NCBI RefSeq assembly: GCF_014805685.1
Contig: NC_060896.1
Span: forward strand, 16,279,889 to 16,343,888
DNA: 64,000 nt
DNA from: Silurus meridionalis
Taxonomy: Eukaryota > Chordata > Actinopteri > Siluriformes > Siluridae
Direction: 5' to 3'
Shown here: positions 1-13,700 of the stretch, in pieces
How positions within the stretch are numbered: the first letter of the stretch is position 1
Layout of the letters: each line of letters opens with the position of its first letter
Notes under the pieces: model-generated
What the model saw: the letters and a program-made list of their open reading frames with translations, nothing else
Told to the model about the DNA's origin: nothing
Database searches by the model: none
Made by a program: the position numbers and the translations under genes

Positions 1-189
1 CCCATTTATCCGGGCTTGGGACCGGCACTAAGAGTGCACTGGCTTGTGCCTCCACAGTGAAAATAAGAATACGAATAAGAATTTCATACCGGATCACCAA
101 TGACCGCCACAGGTATTGTTAGCCTACAGGGTACCGGTGGAAATTGGGCTATTGTTGGGAGAAAGAGAGGAGGAAGACATCTATGTTGG

Positions 190-1140
190 TACTATGACTG
201 GGGGAGAGAGGTAGCTGATATGATGAGCAGAGAAAGGTGGATATGTTGTGTGTTCAGGAGACCAAGTGAAAAGGGTGTAAGGCCAGGAACATTGGGGGTG
301 GGTTTAAACTGTTCTACCATGGTGTGAATGAAAAGAGGAATGGTGTAGGGGTGATCCTGAAGGAAGAGTACAGTAAGAGTGTAGTGTAAGAGTGTAGTGT
401 AAGAGTGTACAGTAAGAGTGTAGTGGAGGTGAAGAGAGTTTCTGATAGGGTGATGAACGTGAAGCTGGAAGTTAAAGGGTTGATGATAAATGTAATCAGT
501 GCTTATGCTCCACAAGTCAGCTGTGAGATGAAGGAGAAGAAAAAATTCTGGAGTGAATTAGATGAAGTAGACCTAAGAATGAACAATTGGTGATTGGGGC
601 AGACTTTAATGGACATGTAGGTGAAGGGAACAGAGGTGATAAGGGGATGATGGGTAGGTATGGCTTTAAGGAGAGAAATGTGGAAGGGCAGATGGTGGTA
701 GATTTTTCTAAAAGGATGGAAATGGCAGTGGTGAACACTTATTTCGGGAAGAAGAGCATAGGGTGACGTATAAGAGTGGAGGAAGATGCACACAGGTGGA
801 CTATGTTCTATGTAGGAGAGGCAACCTGAAGGAGATTGGAGACTGTAAGGTGTTGGCAGGGGACAGTGTAGCTAGACAGCATCGGATGGTGGTCTGTAGG
901 ATGGTTTTGGAGTTGAAGAAAAAGAGCAGGGGAGTGAAGACTAAAAGAAGAATAAGATGGTGGAAACTGAAGGAGGAAGACTGTAGTGTAAGGTTCAGGG
1001 AAGAGCTCAGACAGGGGCTCGGTGGTGGTGAAGAGGTGCTGGATGATTGGGCAACTACTGCAGCAATGATAAGGGAGATGGCCAGAAAGGTACTTGGTGT
1101 GACATCTGTAAATAGAAGGGAAGATGTGGTGGTGGAATGA
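190..1140 (+). pseudogene. RTE endonuclease domain remnant (copy A)
   Basis: Broken endonuclease region of the LINE that would nick target DNA for target-primed reverse transcription. Visible pieces are INVISAYAPQVSCE with EKKKFWSELDEV around 480-580, a GADFNGHVGEGNR-like stretch near 597-630 in another frame, and TYKSGGRCTQVDYVLCRR at 768-822. These match the same motifs in copy D at 58733-59340. The reading frame changes at least three times, and a short tandem duplication of AGTGTAGTGTAAG lies at about 376-425. No intact protein is possible. Confidence 0.75.
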
Positions 1141-1499
1141 GGAAGTGCAGGACAGCATAAGGAGAAAGAGGTTGGAGAAACAGAATTGGGATCAAGAGAG
1201 AGATGAGAAAAGTAGGCAGGAGTACAAGGAGCTGCGGCAGCAGGTAAAGAGGGATGTGGCAAAAGCCAAAGAGAAGGCATATGAGATGCTGTATAAGAAG
1301 TTGGAAACTAAGGAAGGAGAAAATTATTTATACCAATTGGCCAGGCAGAGGGACCGAGCTGGGAAGAATGTTCTGCATGTTAGAGCAATAAAGGATGGAG
1401 ATGGAAATGTGTTGACTAGTGAGGAGTGTGTGTTGAGAAGATGGAGGGAGTATTTTGAGCAGCTGATGAATGAGGAAAATGAGAGAGAGAATGTTGGAT

Positions 1500-3057
1500 G
1501 GTGTAGAGATGGTGAAGCAGGAAGTGGATAGGATTAGTAAAAAGGAAGTGAGAGCAGCTATTAAGAGGATGAAGAGCGGAAAGTCGGTAGGACCAGATGA
1601 CATACCGCTCAAAGCATGGAGATGTTTAGGAGAGATGGAGAGTGGAGTTTTTAACCAGATTGTTTAACAAGATTCTGAAAGGTGAAAGGATGCCTGAGGA
1701 ATGGAGAAGGAGTGTGCTGGTACCGGTTTTTAAGAATAAGGGAGATGTGCAGACCTGCAGTACCTACAGGGGAATTAAGTTGACCAGTCACCCCATGAAG
1801 TTATGGGAAAGAGTAGTGGAAGCCAGGCTGAGATAAGAGGTGACCATCTGTGAGCAACAATATGGTTTCATGCTGAGGAACAGTACCACAGACGCCTTAT
1901 TTGCTTTGAGAATGTTGATGGAGAAGAATAGAGAAGGTCAGATGGAGTTGCATTGTGTGTTTGTGAATTTAGAGAAAGCATACGACAGGGTGCAGAGAGA
2001 GGAGTTTTGGTATTGTATGAGGAAGTCAGGAGTGTCAGAGAAGTATGTGAGAGTGGTGCAGGACATGTATGAGGACAGTGTGACAGCAGTTAAGTGTGCA
2101 GTAGGTAAGACAGATTGGTTCAGGGTGAAGGTTGGACTGCATCAAGGCTCGGCCCTGAGCTTTTTCCTGTTTGCAGTGGTGATGGACAGGTTGACGGACG
2201 AGGTCAGACAGGAGTCTCCCTGGACTATGATGTTTGCGGATGATATTGTGATTTGTGGTGAGAGTAGGGAGCAGGTTGAGAAGAGCCTGGAGAGGTGGAG
2301 ATATGCGTTGGAGAGAAGGGGATTGAGAGTCAGTAGGAGTAAGACAGAGTACATGTGTGTGAATGAGAGGGAGGGCAGTGGAGTGATGTGGTTGCAGGAG
2401 AAGAGCTGGAAAGGTGGAGGTTCAGGTACCTGGGGTCAACAGTGCAAAGTAATGGAGAGTGTGTTAGAAGTAAAGAAAAGAGTGCAGGCAGCACCCTGCC
2501 TGCACTCTTTTCTTTACTTCTCTAACACACTCTCCATTACTTTGCACTGTTGACCCCAGGTACCTGAACTCTGAAGGTGGAGAAGAGTGACAGGAGTGAT
2601 TTGTGATAGTAGGGTATCTGCAAGAATGAAAGGGAAAGTTTATAGGACTGTGGTGAGACCTGCGATGTTGTATGGATTAGAGACAGTGGCATTGAGTAAA
2701 AGACAGGAGTTGGAGCTGGAGGTAGCAGAGCTGAAGATGTTAAGGTTTTCGTTGGGGGTGACGAGGATGGACAAGATTAGAAATGAGTTTATTAGAGGGA
2801 CAGCACATGTAGGATGTTTTGGTGACAAGGTGAGGGAGGCGAGATTGAGATGGTTTGGACATGTGCAAAGGAGGGACATGAATTATATTGGTAGAAGAAT
2901 GCTGAGGATGGAGCCACCAGGTAGGAGGAAAAGAGGAAGGCCAAGGAGGAGGTTCATGGATGTGGTGAGGGAAGACATGCAGGTAGTTGGTGTGAAAGAG
3001 GCAGATGTAGAGGACAGGGTGGTATGGAGATGGATGAGCTGCTGTGGCGACCCCTAA
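1500..3057 (+). pseudogene. RTE reverse transcriptase and C-terminus remnant (copy A)
   Basis: Reverse transcriptase of the LINE. Motifs in order are KSGKSVGPDDIP (about 1577-1612), a YRGIKL finger region near 1770, KAYDRVQREEFWYCM (about 1975-2020), LHQGSALS near 2140, and the catalytic box MMFADDIVICGE at about 2227-2262. The C-terminal part at 2587-3057 has VYRTVVRPAMLYGLE and ARLRWFGHVQRRD, then a basic tail rich in GRRKRGRPRRR, typical of this LINE type. The frame is broken near 1660, 1836 and at the palindrome 2420-2569. The catalytic FADD residues are kept, so decay is by frameshift rather than loss of the active site. Confidence 0.8.
2420..2569. repeat. Long near-perfect palindrome (72/74-nt arms, 4-nt loop)
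   Basis: Arm 1 is 2420-2491, the loop is CACC at 2492-2495, and arm 2 is 2496-2569. The arms are reverse complements except for a two-base difference (AGAAG against AGAGAAG). Arm 2 is an inverted copy of LINE sequence just upstream and replaces normal C-terminal coding sequence seen in copy D. The RNA or single strand would fold into one long hairpin. Confidence 0.95.
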
Positions 3058-3108
3058 TGGGAGCAGCCAAAAGAAGAAGAAGATGATAATTATAAAAATA
3101 TCTTATAT

Positions 3109-3176
3109 CCCTACATCTGCCTCTTTTACACCAACTACCTGCATGTCTTCCCTCACCACATCCATGAACCTCCTCC
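3109..3176 (-). mobile_element. RTE 3'-region scrap, inverted
   Basis: About 68 bases match the RTE C-terminal coding region on the opposite strand (CTACATCTGCCTCTTTTACA; compare 20850-20912 and 56890-56955). It lies about 25 bases past the 3' end of copy A in inverted orientation and has no element ends of its own. Confidence 0.75.
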
Positions 3177-3216
3177 CTATGATGTAGCGAATTTAGCTTG
3201 CAAAGAAAAGGAAATA

Positions 3217-4126
3217 CAGTGGAACCCGCTTATCTCGACCTCGGTTATCTCGACAACCCTATTAAGTCGACGTTTTTGAAGTGGAATCGCCAAATTCTCG
3301 CTTTGTCTTAGCATTTTTTATCGGTTATGTCGATTCTTTTATGTCGCCGAACCCTGATATCTCGAGCACAAGGGGGAAAAATTTGCCATTTAATGTCGGT
3401 TATCTCGGTGCAGCCACAGAAGAACTCGCAGAAGTGGCGGAAAAATCAAGGCTTACAGCTGCTACAGGTGTTGTATTGTATACTGGTGAATCTCTGCTGT
3501 TAGTTAGTGCACATATGCCTTTTGTTGTTAAATGTTATGCGATGAACGGGAGGCGAAAGCCGCGCTTGTTAGTAGCGCAGCGCGGAACGTGGGATGAGCA
3601 GCAAAAGCATAGAATGAACACCGGCAGGATCGGGGGGAATCCTCGGTGCACTTTGGGAAGAAAAGGGGAGCCGGTGAGAAAGTGCCGGTGGGAAGGCACG
3701 TACCGGGATACGCATGAGCAATAACAAGTAAAAAATAAGTTTAAATAGGAGCTGATGATGCTAAACGAGCATCATATGTGCACGATTGAAGCCGGGAGCT
3801 TCAGAGAAAGCGGCCGAGAAAGCACCTGACACGCTGAAGGGGGCCGAAGGGGGCGTGGCAGATGGATTACTGACAGATAAACATGTACTGTATGTATTTT
3901 TATAGCATGCCTTCTTCGAACAAATCGCGGCAACGCTGTTGTGTAAAAAAACCCTTCAAAAACACGTGCATGCACATTCTCATTTATTAACGCACATCAT
4001 GTACATAAAGAAATTTCAAGCACGTTAATATATTGCCGCCATTTTGATTTTCGTTTATCTCGATCATCGGTTATCTCAATGCTTTTTGGTGACCCCCTAG
4101 GACATCGACATAACCGGGTTCCACTG
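3217..4126. mobile_element. pogo/Tigger-type non-autonomous element
   Basis: 910-bp element bounded by inverted ends: CAGTGGAACCCGCTTATCTC on the left, with CGACATAACCGGGTTCCACTG closing the right. TA sits on both sides (3215-3216 and 4127-4128), the target duplication of Tc1/mariner/pogo elements. CAGTGGAACC is the usual pogo/Tigger start. The only long ORF (3281-3724) has no transposase motif, so the element would have depended on another copy for movement. A second element of the same type lies at 31204-31921. Confidence 0.8.
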
Positions 4127-4899
4127 TATTTATAAGTAATTATAGCGGGTTATAGTTACTCCTAAATATTTAAATTAAGTTGAAAAGGTAATGGAATTAA
4201 CGTTACACTTATTTGGTCTGTTCGTCCGGTGAACAGACAGTATAATCTTTTATTAGTTCTATAAAAGAGGGTATCTCCCCGGCCAAGAAAGACGCAACCC
4301 CCCTTTACTTTATACCGAACAATTAATAGAGCATGTACTTCAGATAGAATGTTGCAGGAACCTTGAAATGTGAGCGGCACTCAGAGACAATCACTTATGA
4401 AAAATACGGCATTTAATGAATGAGACAAACACAACATAAAACTAACTACACAAACATACAAAAGAAATAAAGAAAATAATAATAAAAATGACCAAAAAGT
4501 TAAAACTAGGAAAAAGGAGAAAGAGGTTAAAGAAGGAATGAGAGAAAGAAAGGAATGAATGGCAAGTTTAATCTTCAAAATTAACCACAGCCTAAACAAG
4601 AATCATCAAAAAATTCAAATTCACCTTAAAATTAAGAGGCTCAAACTTAAACACTTATTTAAATTGGATGGTAAACGGTTACTTACTTGTTGCACAAGAG
4701 TCCGGATGCGGTGGACAAAGAAATCTTTGAAGAGTCGGTTAGGAGGGAGTCAGATGTTCTCCTGAAAATCAGAGCAGTTGTTGTTCTTGAAAGTAAAGCT
4801 TGCCGGAAGATCTTGAAGGGCGAGAGAGTCGTTTCTAATCTGTTCCAAACGTCTGACCGACGATTGGTGGTGTTTGTGACATTTTAAAGGTCCTGAACC
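4127..4899. other. Stretch with no recognised gene
   Basis: AT-rich DNA between the pogo element and the tandem array. No coding similarity or known repeat was recognised. The one structured part is a possible minus-strand exon with a good splice donor (4687-4858, listed separately). Confidence 0.5.
4687..4858 (-). other. Candidate minus-strand first exon with GTAAGT donor
   Basis: On the minus strand a TATA-like TTTAAAA lies near 4888-4882 and a CCAAT-type CCAATCG near 4865. About 170 bases further is a consensus donor, GTAAGT, at 4686-4681. Base composition here is less AT-rich than its surroundings. This could be an untranslated first exon of a gene running left, or part of an old LTR. 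No protein similarity was seen, so this is inference only. Confidence 0.22.
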
Positions 4900-6560
4900 C
4901 CACCCATTTTTATTTCCATTAGCAAAATTTCATGAAAATACGTTACAAGGTACATTAAGTACACAAAAAAAAAATATATTACATGCCAAATCGTATTTTG
5001 ACAGAAATAAAACTTTTTGCATATTTTTTTCATATATTTTTCATGTATTGATATATATAAATATGGAAAAAGTCAACAATTGAACGAAAAAAAGAAAATT
5101 GACATGAGAAATCATGTTTTAAAAAATAGATGGCTTTATTCTCAGAAAAAGTAGGACAGTTAATATGAAAATATAAATTATCATTCATAAGCATGACAGA
5201 TAAGCATGACAGATAATCATAAGCATGACAGGCAAGTATTCCGAAGGTACATTTCAGGAAAAAACATTAAAAAGCGCAAAACTTCAATGAAACACGTGAC
5301 ATGACAAATAAAGTTTTGACAACAATATGTTTGTTCATAAAAATATATTATAAATATATGAATTTCTCCTTTTTATAAGCAAAGTTTCATGAAAAAAATT
5401 ACAAAGTACAAAGCTTAAACAAAAAAACTAAAAATGTTACATGCCAAATCATGTTTTGACCAAAATATGACTTTTTTCATAATTTTTTCTTCTTTTGTCA
5501 TCAATTAAAAAAATAGCATAATTTAATTATAAACCAATCAAAGGTGGAATAAGGGATAACGTCAATAAGTTAACAAAAAAACTATAAATTGACATGAGAC
5601 ATCATGTTTTGACAAAAAGTTTATTTTTTTCCAGAAAATGTAGGATAGTATGAATGTTCATGCTCATAAGCAAAAGTTTTACAAACCATTAAAAGTGGAA
5701 CAAGTGAACAAAAACCGTGACATGACAAATCAAGTTTTGTAAAGATTTTAAATTTTTTCATAAAAATCTAGTTGAAATATGAATTTTTAAGCATAATTTC
5801 ATTAAAAAGCAGTTATGCAAAATGTTAATTATGATGGATGATAAATAACGTTTTATTTATACAAGTTATTAGAGTTGTTGTGAGTATATGAATTTTTATA
5901 TTCATAAGCATAATTTCATAAAAAAAAGGTAAAATGGTGTAATAAGTTAACGAAAATACAGACATGATATAATCACCTTTTGACAAAAATTATTGTTGTG
6001 AAAATATGAATTTTCTTATTTCAAAATTACATGTCAGGAAAAACAAATTTAAATGCAAGAAGTCAATGAAACGTGACATGAAAAACTAAAAAATTGTTAC
6101 ATGCCAAATCCTGTTTTGATAGAAATATTACTTTTTTTCCTAATTTTTTATCTATTTGGAAAATATTAATATTTATTTTCATCAGCATAATTTCATTAAA
6201 AACTGTAAAAAAAAAAATAATAATAATGGAATAAGGGGAAAAAACATGACATTAAAAATCTAATTTTGTTAAAAACTACTAATGAAAGTAATTATGAAAA
6301 TATGAATATTTAAATTAATTAGCATAATTTCATTAATAGACGTTACAAAAGGCAATAAGTGAACAAAAGAACTAAAAAAATGTACATGAGAAATCATGTA
6401 CATGCCGGACCGTCGTATAAAGCATTTCACTGCATGTCGTACCCTGTATGTATGTGTATGTGATAAATAACATTTTATTTGATTTTTTGATGTTTTGACA
6501 GAAATATGTCAAAACATGATTTTTTTGACATATATTTTGAGTGAGTTACAGTGGGGAAAA
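4900..6560 (+). repeat. Degenerate ~135-bp tandem array, block 1 (forward)
   Basis: AT-rich DNA in which the same phrases recur in order about every 115-150 bases: CATAAGCATAATTTCAT, then AAAACGTTACAAAGTGCAAT, then GTGACATGACAAATCATG, then TTTTGACAAAAATATTACTT. Clear starts lie near 4913, 5376, 5790, 5905, 6180 and 6320. The units are so diverged that only the boxes stand out. The same unit, mostly reversed, forms the large arrays at 24481-35140. No coding potential. Confidence 0.8.
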
Positions 6561-6849
6561 TAATAAGAGAGAGAGAGAGAAAGAGAATATCCGGAAAAAA
6601 ATAAAAATTATGTATTAATTAATTTGTATTTGAACGAGTGAAATAGTATTTCATGCCCTACCAACCAACCAACAAGAATTCTGACTTCCACACACCCAAA
6701 TTAGTCCTGTCTATTTAGGAACGTATGCCTCTTTAAAAAAAATGTATGCCTCTTAAAGTGGGTTATTGATTGTTTAACAAGAATGAAACAATTCAAGGCA
6801 CCCAGACACAATGCCACTTGACATGCTTGGCAAAAGTAATTTTTTGTTC
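6561..6849. other. GA microsatellite and plain sequence
   Basis: A short (GA)n run lies at 6566-6586. The rest is AT-rich DNA with no recognised gene or repeat, apart from a duplicated TATGCCTCTT phrase near 6725-6755. Confidence 0.5.
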
Positions 6850-7273
6850 TTTTTTTCTGGCATGTTGTTCATACGTAACGTTACGTAATAATATTACTTT
6901 TCTGGAGTAACGAGTAAAGTAGCGCGTTACTTTATAAATTTACACATTAATATCTGAATTACTTTTAACGCGAGTTACTTTTCAGTTAAATTATTTTGCA
7001 TAAAAAAATGAAACGTAGTCACTTAGAATCGAGCACTCATACGTGCGAGCAGCAGGAACAGAAGCTGGTCAGAAGATGAGATGGCAAACCAGAGAATTAC
7101 ATTACGGTGATGGAAGTATTCTCATTATTTTGAAATAGTCAAGGAAAAGGAGAAAGAAATAATGGTTAAGTGTAGATTATGTGTTGGTGAAAAGCTCTTG
7201 TCAACTGCAAAACATACCACTTCAAAAAAAAAAAAAAAAAAAACATCTGCATGCAAAGCACAGCACACTACAG

Positions 7274-7332
<59 letters not shown>

Positions 7333-7420
7333 ATGTTGAATATATGCAACATTATGCAATGTTGCATATATGGAAATGGAGACAGAAATAAAGAAAAAAA
7401 AAGGAGTAGTAAGTAATGAG
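6850..7420 (+). mobile_element. hAT transposon remnant with BED-type zinc-finger start
   Basis: Subterminal repeats GTAACGTTACGTAA, GCGCGTTACTTT and CGCGAGTTACTTTT at 6876-6985 are typical of one fish hAT group. They are followed at about 7118-7217 by a reading frame with EIVKEKEKEIMVKCRLCVGE and then AKHTTS, the start of a BED zinc finger (CxxC half visible). The finger is broken by a poly(A) run (7225-7243) and a (TG)n run (7276-7329). The rest of the transposase is absent. Confidence 0.55.
7276..7371. repeat. (TG)27 microsatellite followed by a palindrome
   Basis: About 54 bases of TG repeat at 7276-7329, then a perfect palindrome at 7340-7371: 14-base arms ATATATGCAACATT / AATGTTGCATATAT around ATGC. 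Confidence 0.9.
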
Positions 7421-8365
7421 TCACATAAAACGAGTAGTCTCAAAAAGTGATTTGTTAATTTTCAACTGGATGTGCATGAGCAAAGCATTGCCAAATCTTT
7501 ATGTACAGGAAACAGTCTAATTATTCTCTTTGGCTCTTTGGAGCATAACGTCCACTGTATTGGACAGATGTATTTTGTCACAAGAACAAATATACAAGGA
7601 AAATATTATTCAAACCTGGATACAAGAAATTCTAACATCTAAATTAGCTTAAAAATATTTTTTACATGTCAGGGTTTTTTTAGAGTAAAAGCAATTTACT
7701 ATTATTTATTTATAACTCATAATTCTTTAAGTACTTAGTGCATCTTCTCTTCCAACTGCCATTTTGAATGTATTATACAATATCTCAAAGCTGCACAGTG
7801 ATACAAATACAACAGTTATATGGAATCATGGTCAATGCTTTGAGAGTTCAGGAAATGTTAATTGGGACATGATACTTAAGTGTTTCAAAATGAGGGTTAA
7901 TATCTGTCTAGTAATACTGTTGAAAGTACATACGAAGTATAAACTAAAAGTATAAATAATGAATTTTTCCTAATTGCATATAGGTTGTTGTGTTCAAGTT
8001 TATTTTAAATAAAATTAAAAACCTTTGTTACATAATCAGTTTTGGTTCTCATTCAAACATAAGTGTCACTCTGATATATGATTGTTCTCTGTATCTTTGT
8101 GGATAGACTTTCCTAACCGAAAACAAGCGGGGCATTCCTTTCCCTAGAGGAAATTATAGTTTTTGCTGAAAAAAGTGTAATAAGAGTATTAAGTTAGTGC
8201 ACAAACTGATTATTGATGTGCAATATGTAATGCTTTTCTGCTCAGCACAATTGTAAAGGGTGTTTATTTAAGTTTAGACTTCCTGTAATGTCTAACCAGT
8301 CTTGTTGCTCTACTCTAATCTTTGATCCTGCTGATCTTTTTTTGTGCCTCATTTGGTGTAAAATC
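7421..8365. other. Stretch with no recognised gene
   Basis: About 0.9 kb of AT-rich DNA without a convincing ORF, splice pattern or repeat I can name. Confidence 0.5.
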
Positions 8366-10872
<2,507 letters not shown>

Positions 10873-11729
10873 TGAAAGAATTTTGAAGCCACCAGGACTC
10901 CTAGCCATACTGGGCGATCAGAGAGAAAGGCCTTAGTCAGGGAGGTGAACAAAAGTCCAATTGTCACTCTGAAAGTGCTTAAGCATTTCTCTGTGGAGAG
11001 AAACTTTCAGAAAAACAACTATCTCTGCTGCACTCCACAAGTCAGGCCAAATGGAAAGATGAATGCAGCAATGTACAGAGATCAGAGGTGGGAAGTAACA
11101 AAGTACAAATACTTCGTTATTGTACTTAAGTAGGTTTTTTTGGTATCAGTACTTTACTTCACTTTATTTTTCAGACAACTTTTTACTTTTATTAATTACA
11201 TCTTTAAATCTGTACTTTCTACTTCTTACATTTTCAAAACAGGCTTGTTACTTTAGTTTTAATTCATGGATTTGATGAAATGTCAATATTAAATTTTTCT
11301 TCCACTGCGTGCCGATTTCAGCCCATCAACCCGATTTCCTGTCATCGCGCGTCTCTTTTTCAATCCACTGGTGTATATTGTCCTGGTTCTCACTCACCAC
11401 AGATGTAGACTAGTTTACAAAGCAGAAAGCAACAAGCAGAAAGCAACAAGAAGTAAAGCTAAAGTGCATGAGACAGAGGGAGTCAGTGATGTAAACATGA
11501 CTGAGAACAGAGACATTCCTGATCACCTGTTCATCATCTTTTCTCTGCTTGAGTTCTATCTGTGGATGTTCAGCCTGGACACATTCATTAGGTAACAACA
11601 TTTTTAATTAGTTTTGTATTATTATATAAATTAGGCTTTTAAAATTTAAACTTTTAATTAAAAACTAAATTTTATTACATTTTATTAGGATTTTAATTTG
11701 CCTATTTTATATTTAGTTATTTACTTATG

Positions 11730-11875
11730 TATATATATTTTTTTATAAAAATGGTAGATGTGCACTGAATGTATAGCGTATATTTTTTTATAAAAATGGT
11801 AAATGTGCACTGAATTTATAGCGTATATTTTTTTTTCTAAAAATGGAAAATGTGCACTGAATTTATAGTGTATAA
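11730..11875 (+). repeat. Three imperfect tandem copies (~50 bp) inside hAT copy 1
   Basis: The phrase TTTATAAAAATGGTAGATGT followed by GCACTGAATGTATAGCG occurs three times at about 50-60-base spacing, with small changes. Confidence 0.75.
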
Positions 11876-12140
11876 ATTCAGTATAAATATATAAATGTAT
11901 AAATATAGTGTATATAATACAAACTTTCAAACTTTACAAACTTTCTTTACTTAGATATAAAATTAAATAAACTCCACCGAAAATACTTGTAATCAGTAAA
12001 CATTTTTTTAAATTTATATTGCAAGTCTCAAATCAAGCACCAAATCCGCCATGATTCACACAGATAACCCTCCGGGTGGCGTTTTGTAACATACATTTGC
12101 ATAAAACATCAAAATTTCTCCATGTCCATGTTGCCTAGAG

Positions 12141-12380
12141 CAGTGGTCCCCAACGTTTTTACGGACCAGTTTAATGTCAGACAATATTTTCACGCACCGG
12201 CCTTTAAGGTGTGACAGATAAATACAACAAAATAAAATGATACAACTGGCATACAAACTGGTATTTTCTAAATATAATTATAAACGTGAATCCACTGTGT
12301 TGTTTTTTGTTAATTTTGCTAGCTTGGGGGTTTAAAATTAGCGGTAATGTATTATGTGTTACGGAGCAGACCCTAGGTAG
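12141..12380. mobile_element. hAT (Charlie/Tip100-like) end fragment, nested
   Basis: Starts CAGTGGTCCCCAACGTTTTT and continues with CGGACCAGTTTAATGTCAGA and CACGCACCGGCCTTTAAGGT, a widespread vertebrate hAT terminal sequence. The opposite end is not clear, so the right limit is approximate. It is nested in hAT copy 1. Confidence 0.55.
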
Positions 12381-12726
12381 CGGATGTAGGTAAGACATAT
12401 ATAGTCAATAATAAAAAAACATTTGCAAAAGCATCCATACTTCTCCATGTCCATGCTGCTTAGAGTATTAAAAACATAAAGAATTAATATATGGTACATT
12501 TAGAACAGATAGAAATGTGTGATTTAAGTTGCAATTAAATTTTTTGACAGCCCTTATATTAATATTATTAATGACGTGATAATATTAATGACGTGAGGTC
12601 ATTTTACCAGCGTGACACTAAAACAGTTAGTTGTAATCACTACTTTTTACTTAAGTACATGTCAGAACCAAAATGTCTTGACTTTTACTTGAGTAAAAAT
12701 GTATAATCAGTACTTCAACTTTTATA

Positions 12727-12926
12727 TCCTTTATTTGTCATATATACATTACAGCACAGTGAAATTCATTCATCGCATATCCCAGCTTGCTAAGAAGCTT
12801 GGGTCAGAGCGCAGGGTCAGCCATGGTCGGGGCCCCTGCAGCACAGAGGGTTAAGCACCTTTCTCAAGGGCCTAAGAGTGGCAGTTTGACGATACCGAGG
12901 CTTGAGCCCCCGACCTACCACTCCCC
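12727..12926. mobile_element. LINE/SINE 3'-tail insertion
   Basis: The 200-bp stretch TTTATTTGTCATATATACAT ... GAGCCCCCGACCTACCACTC is a common teleost SINE or LINE tail. Comparison with hAT copy 2 at the same site (AAACTTTTACCCGAGTATTT) shows it is an insertion in copy 1. I cannot say which LINE it belongs to. Confidence 0.6.
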
Positions 12927-13466
12927 CAAGTATTTTAAAACATTAGTATCTGTACTTCTACTTAAGTAATCCTTGAATAAAAGAAAATTGCTCCAGAGCA
13001 TTCTGGACCACGGATTGGGGCGACAGTTCATCTTCCAAAAGGACATTGACACCCAAGCACACAGCCAAGATAACAAAGGAGTGGCTGCAGGACAACCAAC
13101 CCAGCCAGTGCACTGACACTCTCCAACCAACCTGTTGGAGCTTGAGAGGTTCTGCAAAGAAGAATGTAAGAACTTCCCAAAACTAGGCGTGCCAAACTTA
13201 TTTTCTCAAACTTTGAGGCTGTAACTGGTCCTAAAGGTTGGCTTTTTTGGTGTTTCAACAAAGTATTGAGCGAAGGCTTTAAATACTTAATGTACATGTG
13301 GTTTTTTTTTTTTGTTTTGTTTTTTTAATTTCATAAATATGCAAAAAATTCAAACAAACGTATTTCACATTGTCATTATGGAGTATTGTTTGTAGAATTT
13401 TGAGGAAATTATTCTATTTTGTAATAAGGCTGTAACAACAAAATGTGGAAAAAGTGAAGCACTGTA

Positions 13467-13637
13467 GATTTTAGCAAACAGCTGTGAGGATTTGCCCATT
13501 TAGCAACAAAAGCATGAGTGAGGATGAGGATGAGGATGAGCATGAGTGAGTTCACTGTTTGTTGGGCCTGAACTGTGTTCAGTAAAGTTATGATCAGAGC
13601 TTTGTGCAGGTCACTTAAGTTCTTCTAATTTCTTTTT

Positions 13638-13700
<63 letters not shown>

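Larger units (their letters stand above)
1..3085 (+). mobile_element. RTE-type LINE, copy A, degraded
   Basis: Non-LTR retrotransposon, nearly full length, reading left to right: apurinic-type endonuclease remains, then reverse transcriptase, then a short basic C-terminal region. It ends with GGCGACCCCTAATGGGAGCA followed by AAGAAGAAG. A very short 3' UTR ending in a simple repeat is typical of RTE elements. Three more copies (8366-10735, 20771-21205, 56812-59892) share this 3' end, all on the other strand. Many frameshifts and stops mean it cannot be active. The first ~50 bases are reversed relative to copies B and D, and a large palindrome interrupts the C-terminal part. Clade naming (RTE or RTE-X) is by eye. 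Confidence 0.85.
11083..12970. mobile_element. Non-autonomous hAT element, copy 1
   Basis: Starts with CAGAGGTGGGAAGTAAC and has the subterminal phrases ACTTAAGTAGGTTTTTTTGG and ACTTTTTACTTTTA. The far end carries ACTTTTACTTGAGTAAAAAT and CTGTACTTCTACTTAAGTAA but lacks the final ~30 bases and CACCTCTG. Copy 2 at 14327-15992 shows the complete form. Interior DNA shared with copy 2 includes GACAGAGGGAGTCAGTGATG and a short hydrophobic reading frame near 11500-11595. It lies inside a Tc1 transposase and itself holds two later insertions, at 12141 and 12727. Confidence 0.8.

Noticed and set aside
3281..3724. 147-codon ORF inside the first pogo-type element
   Set aside because: No helix-turn-helix or DDE motif and no family resemblance; the DNA reads as non-coding spacer between inverted ends.
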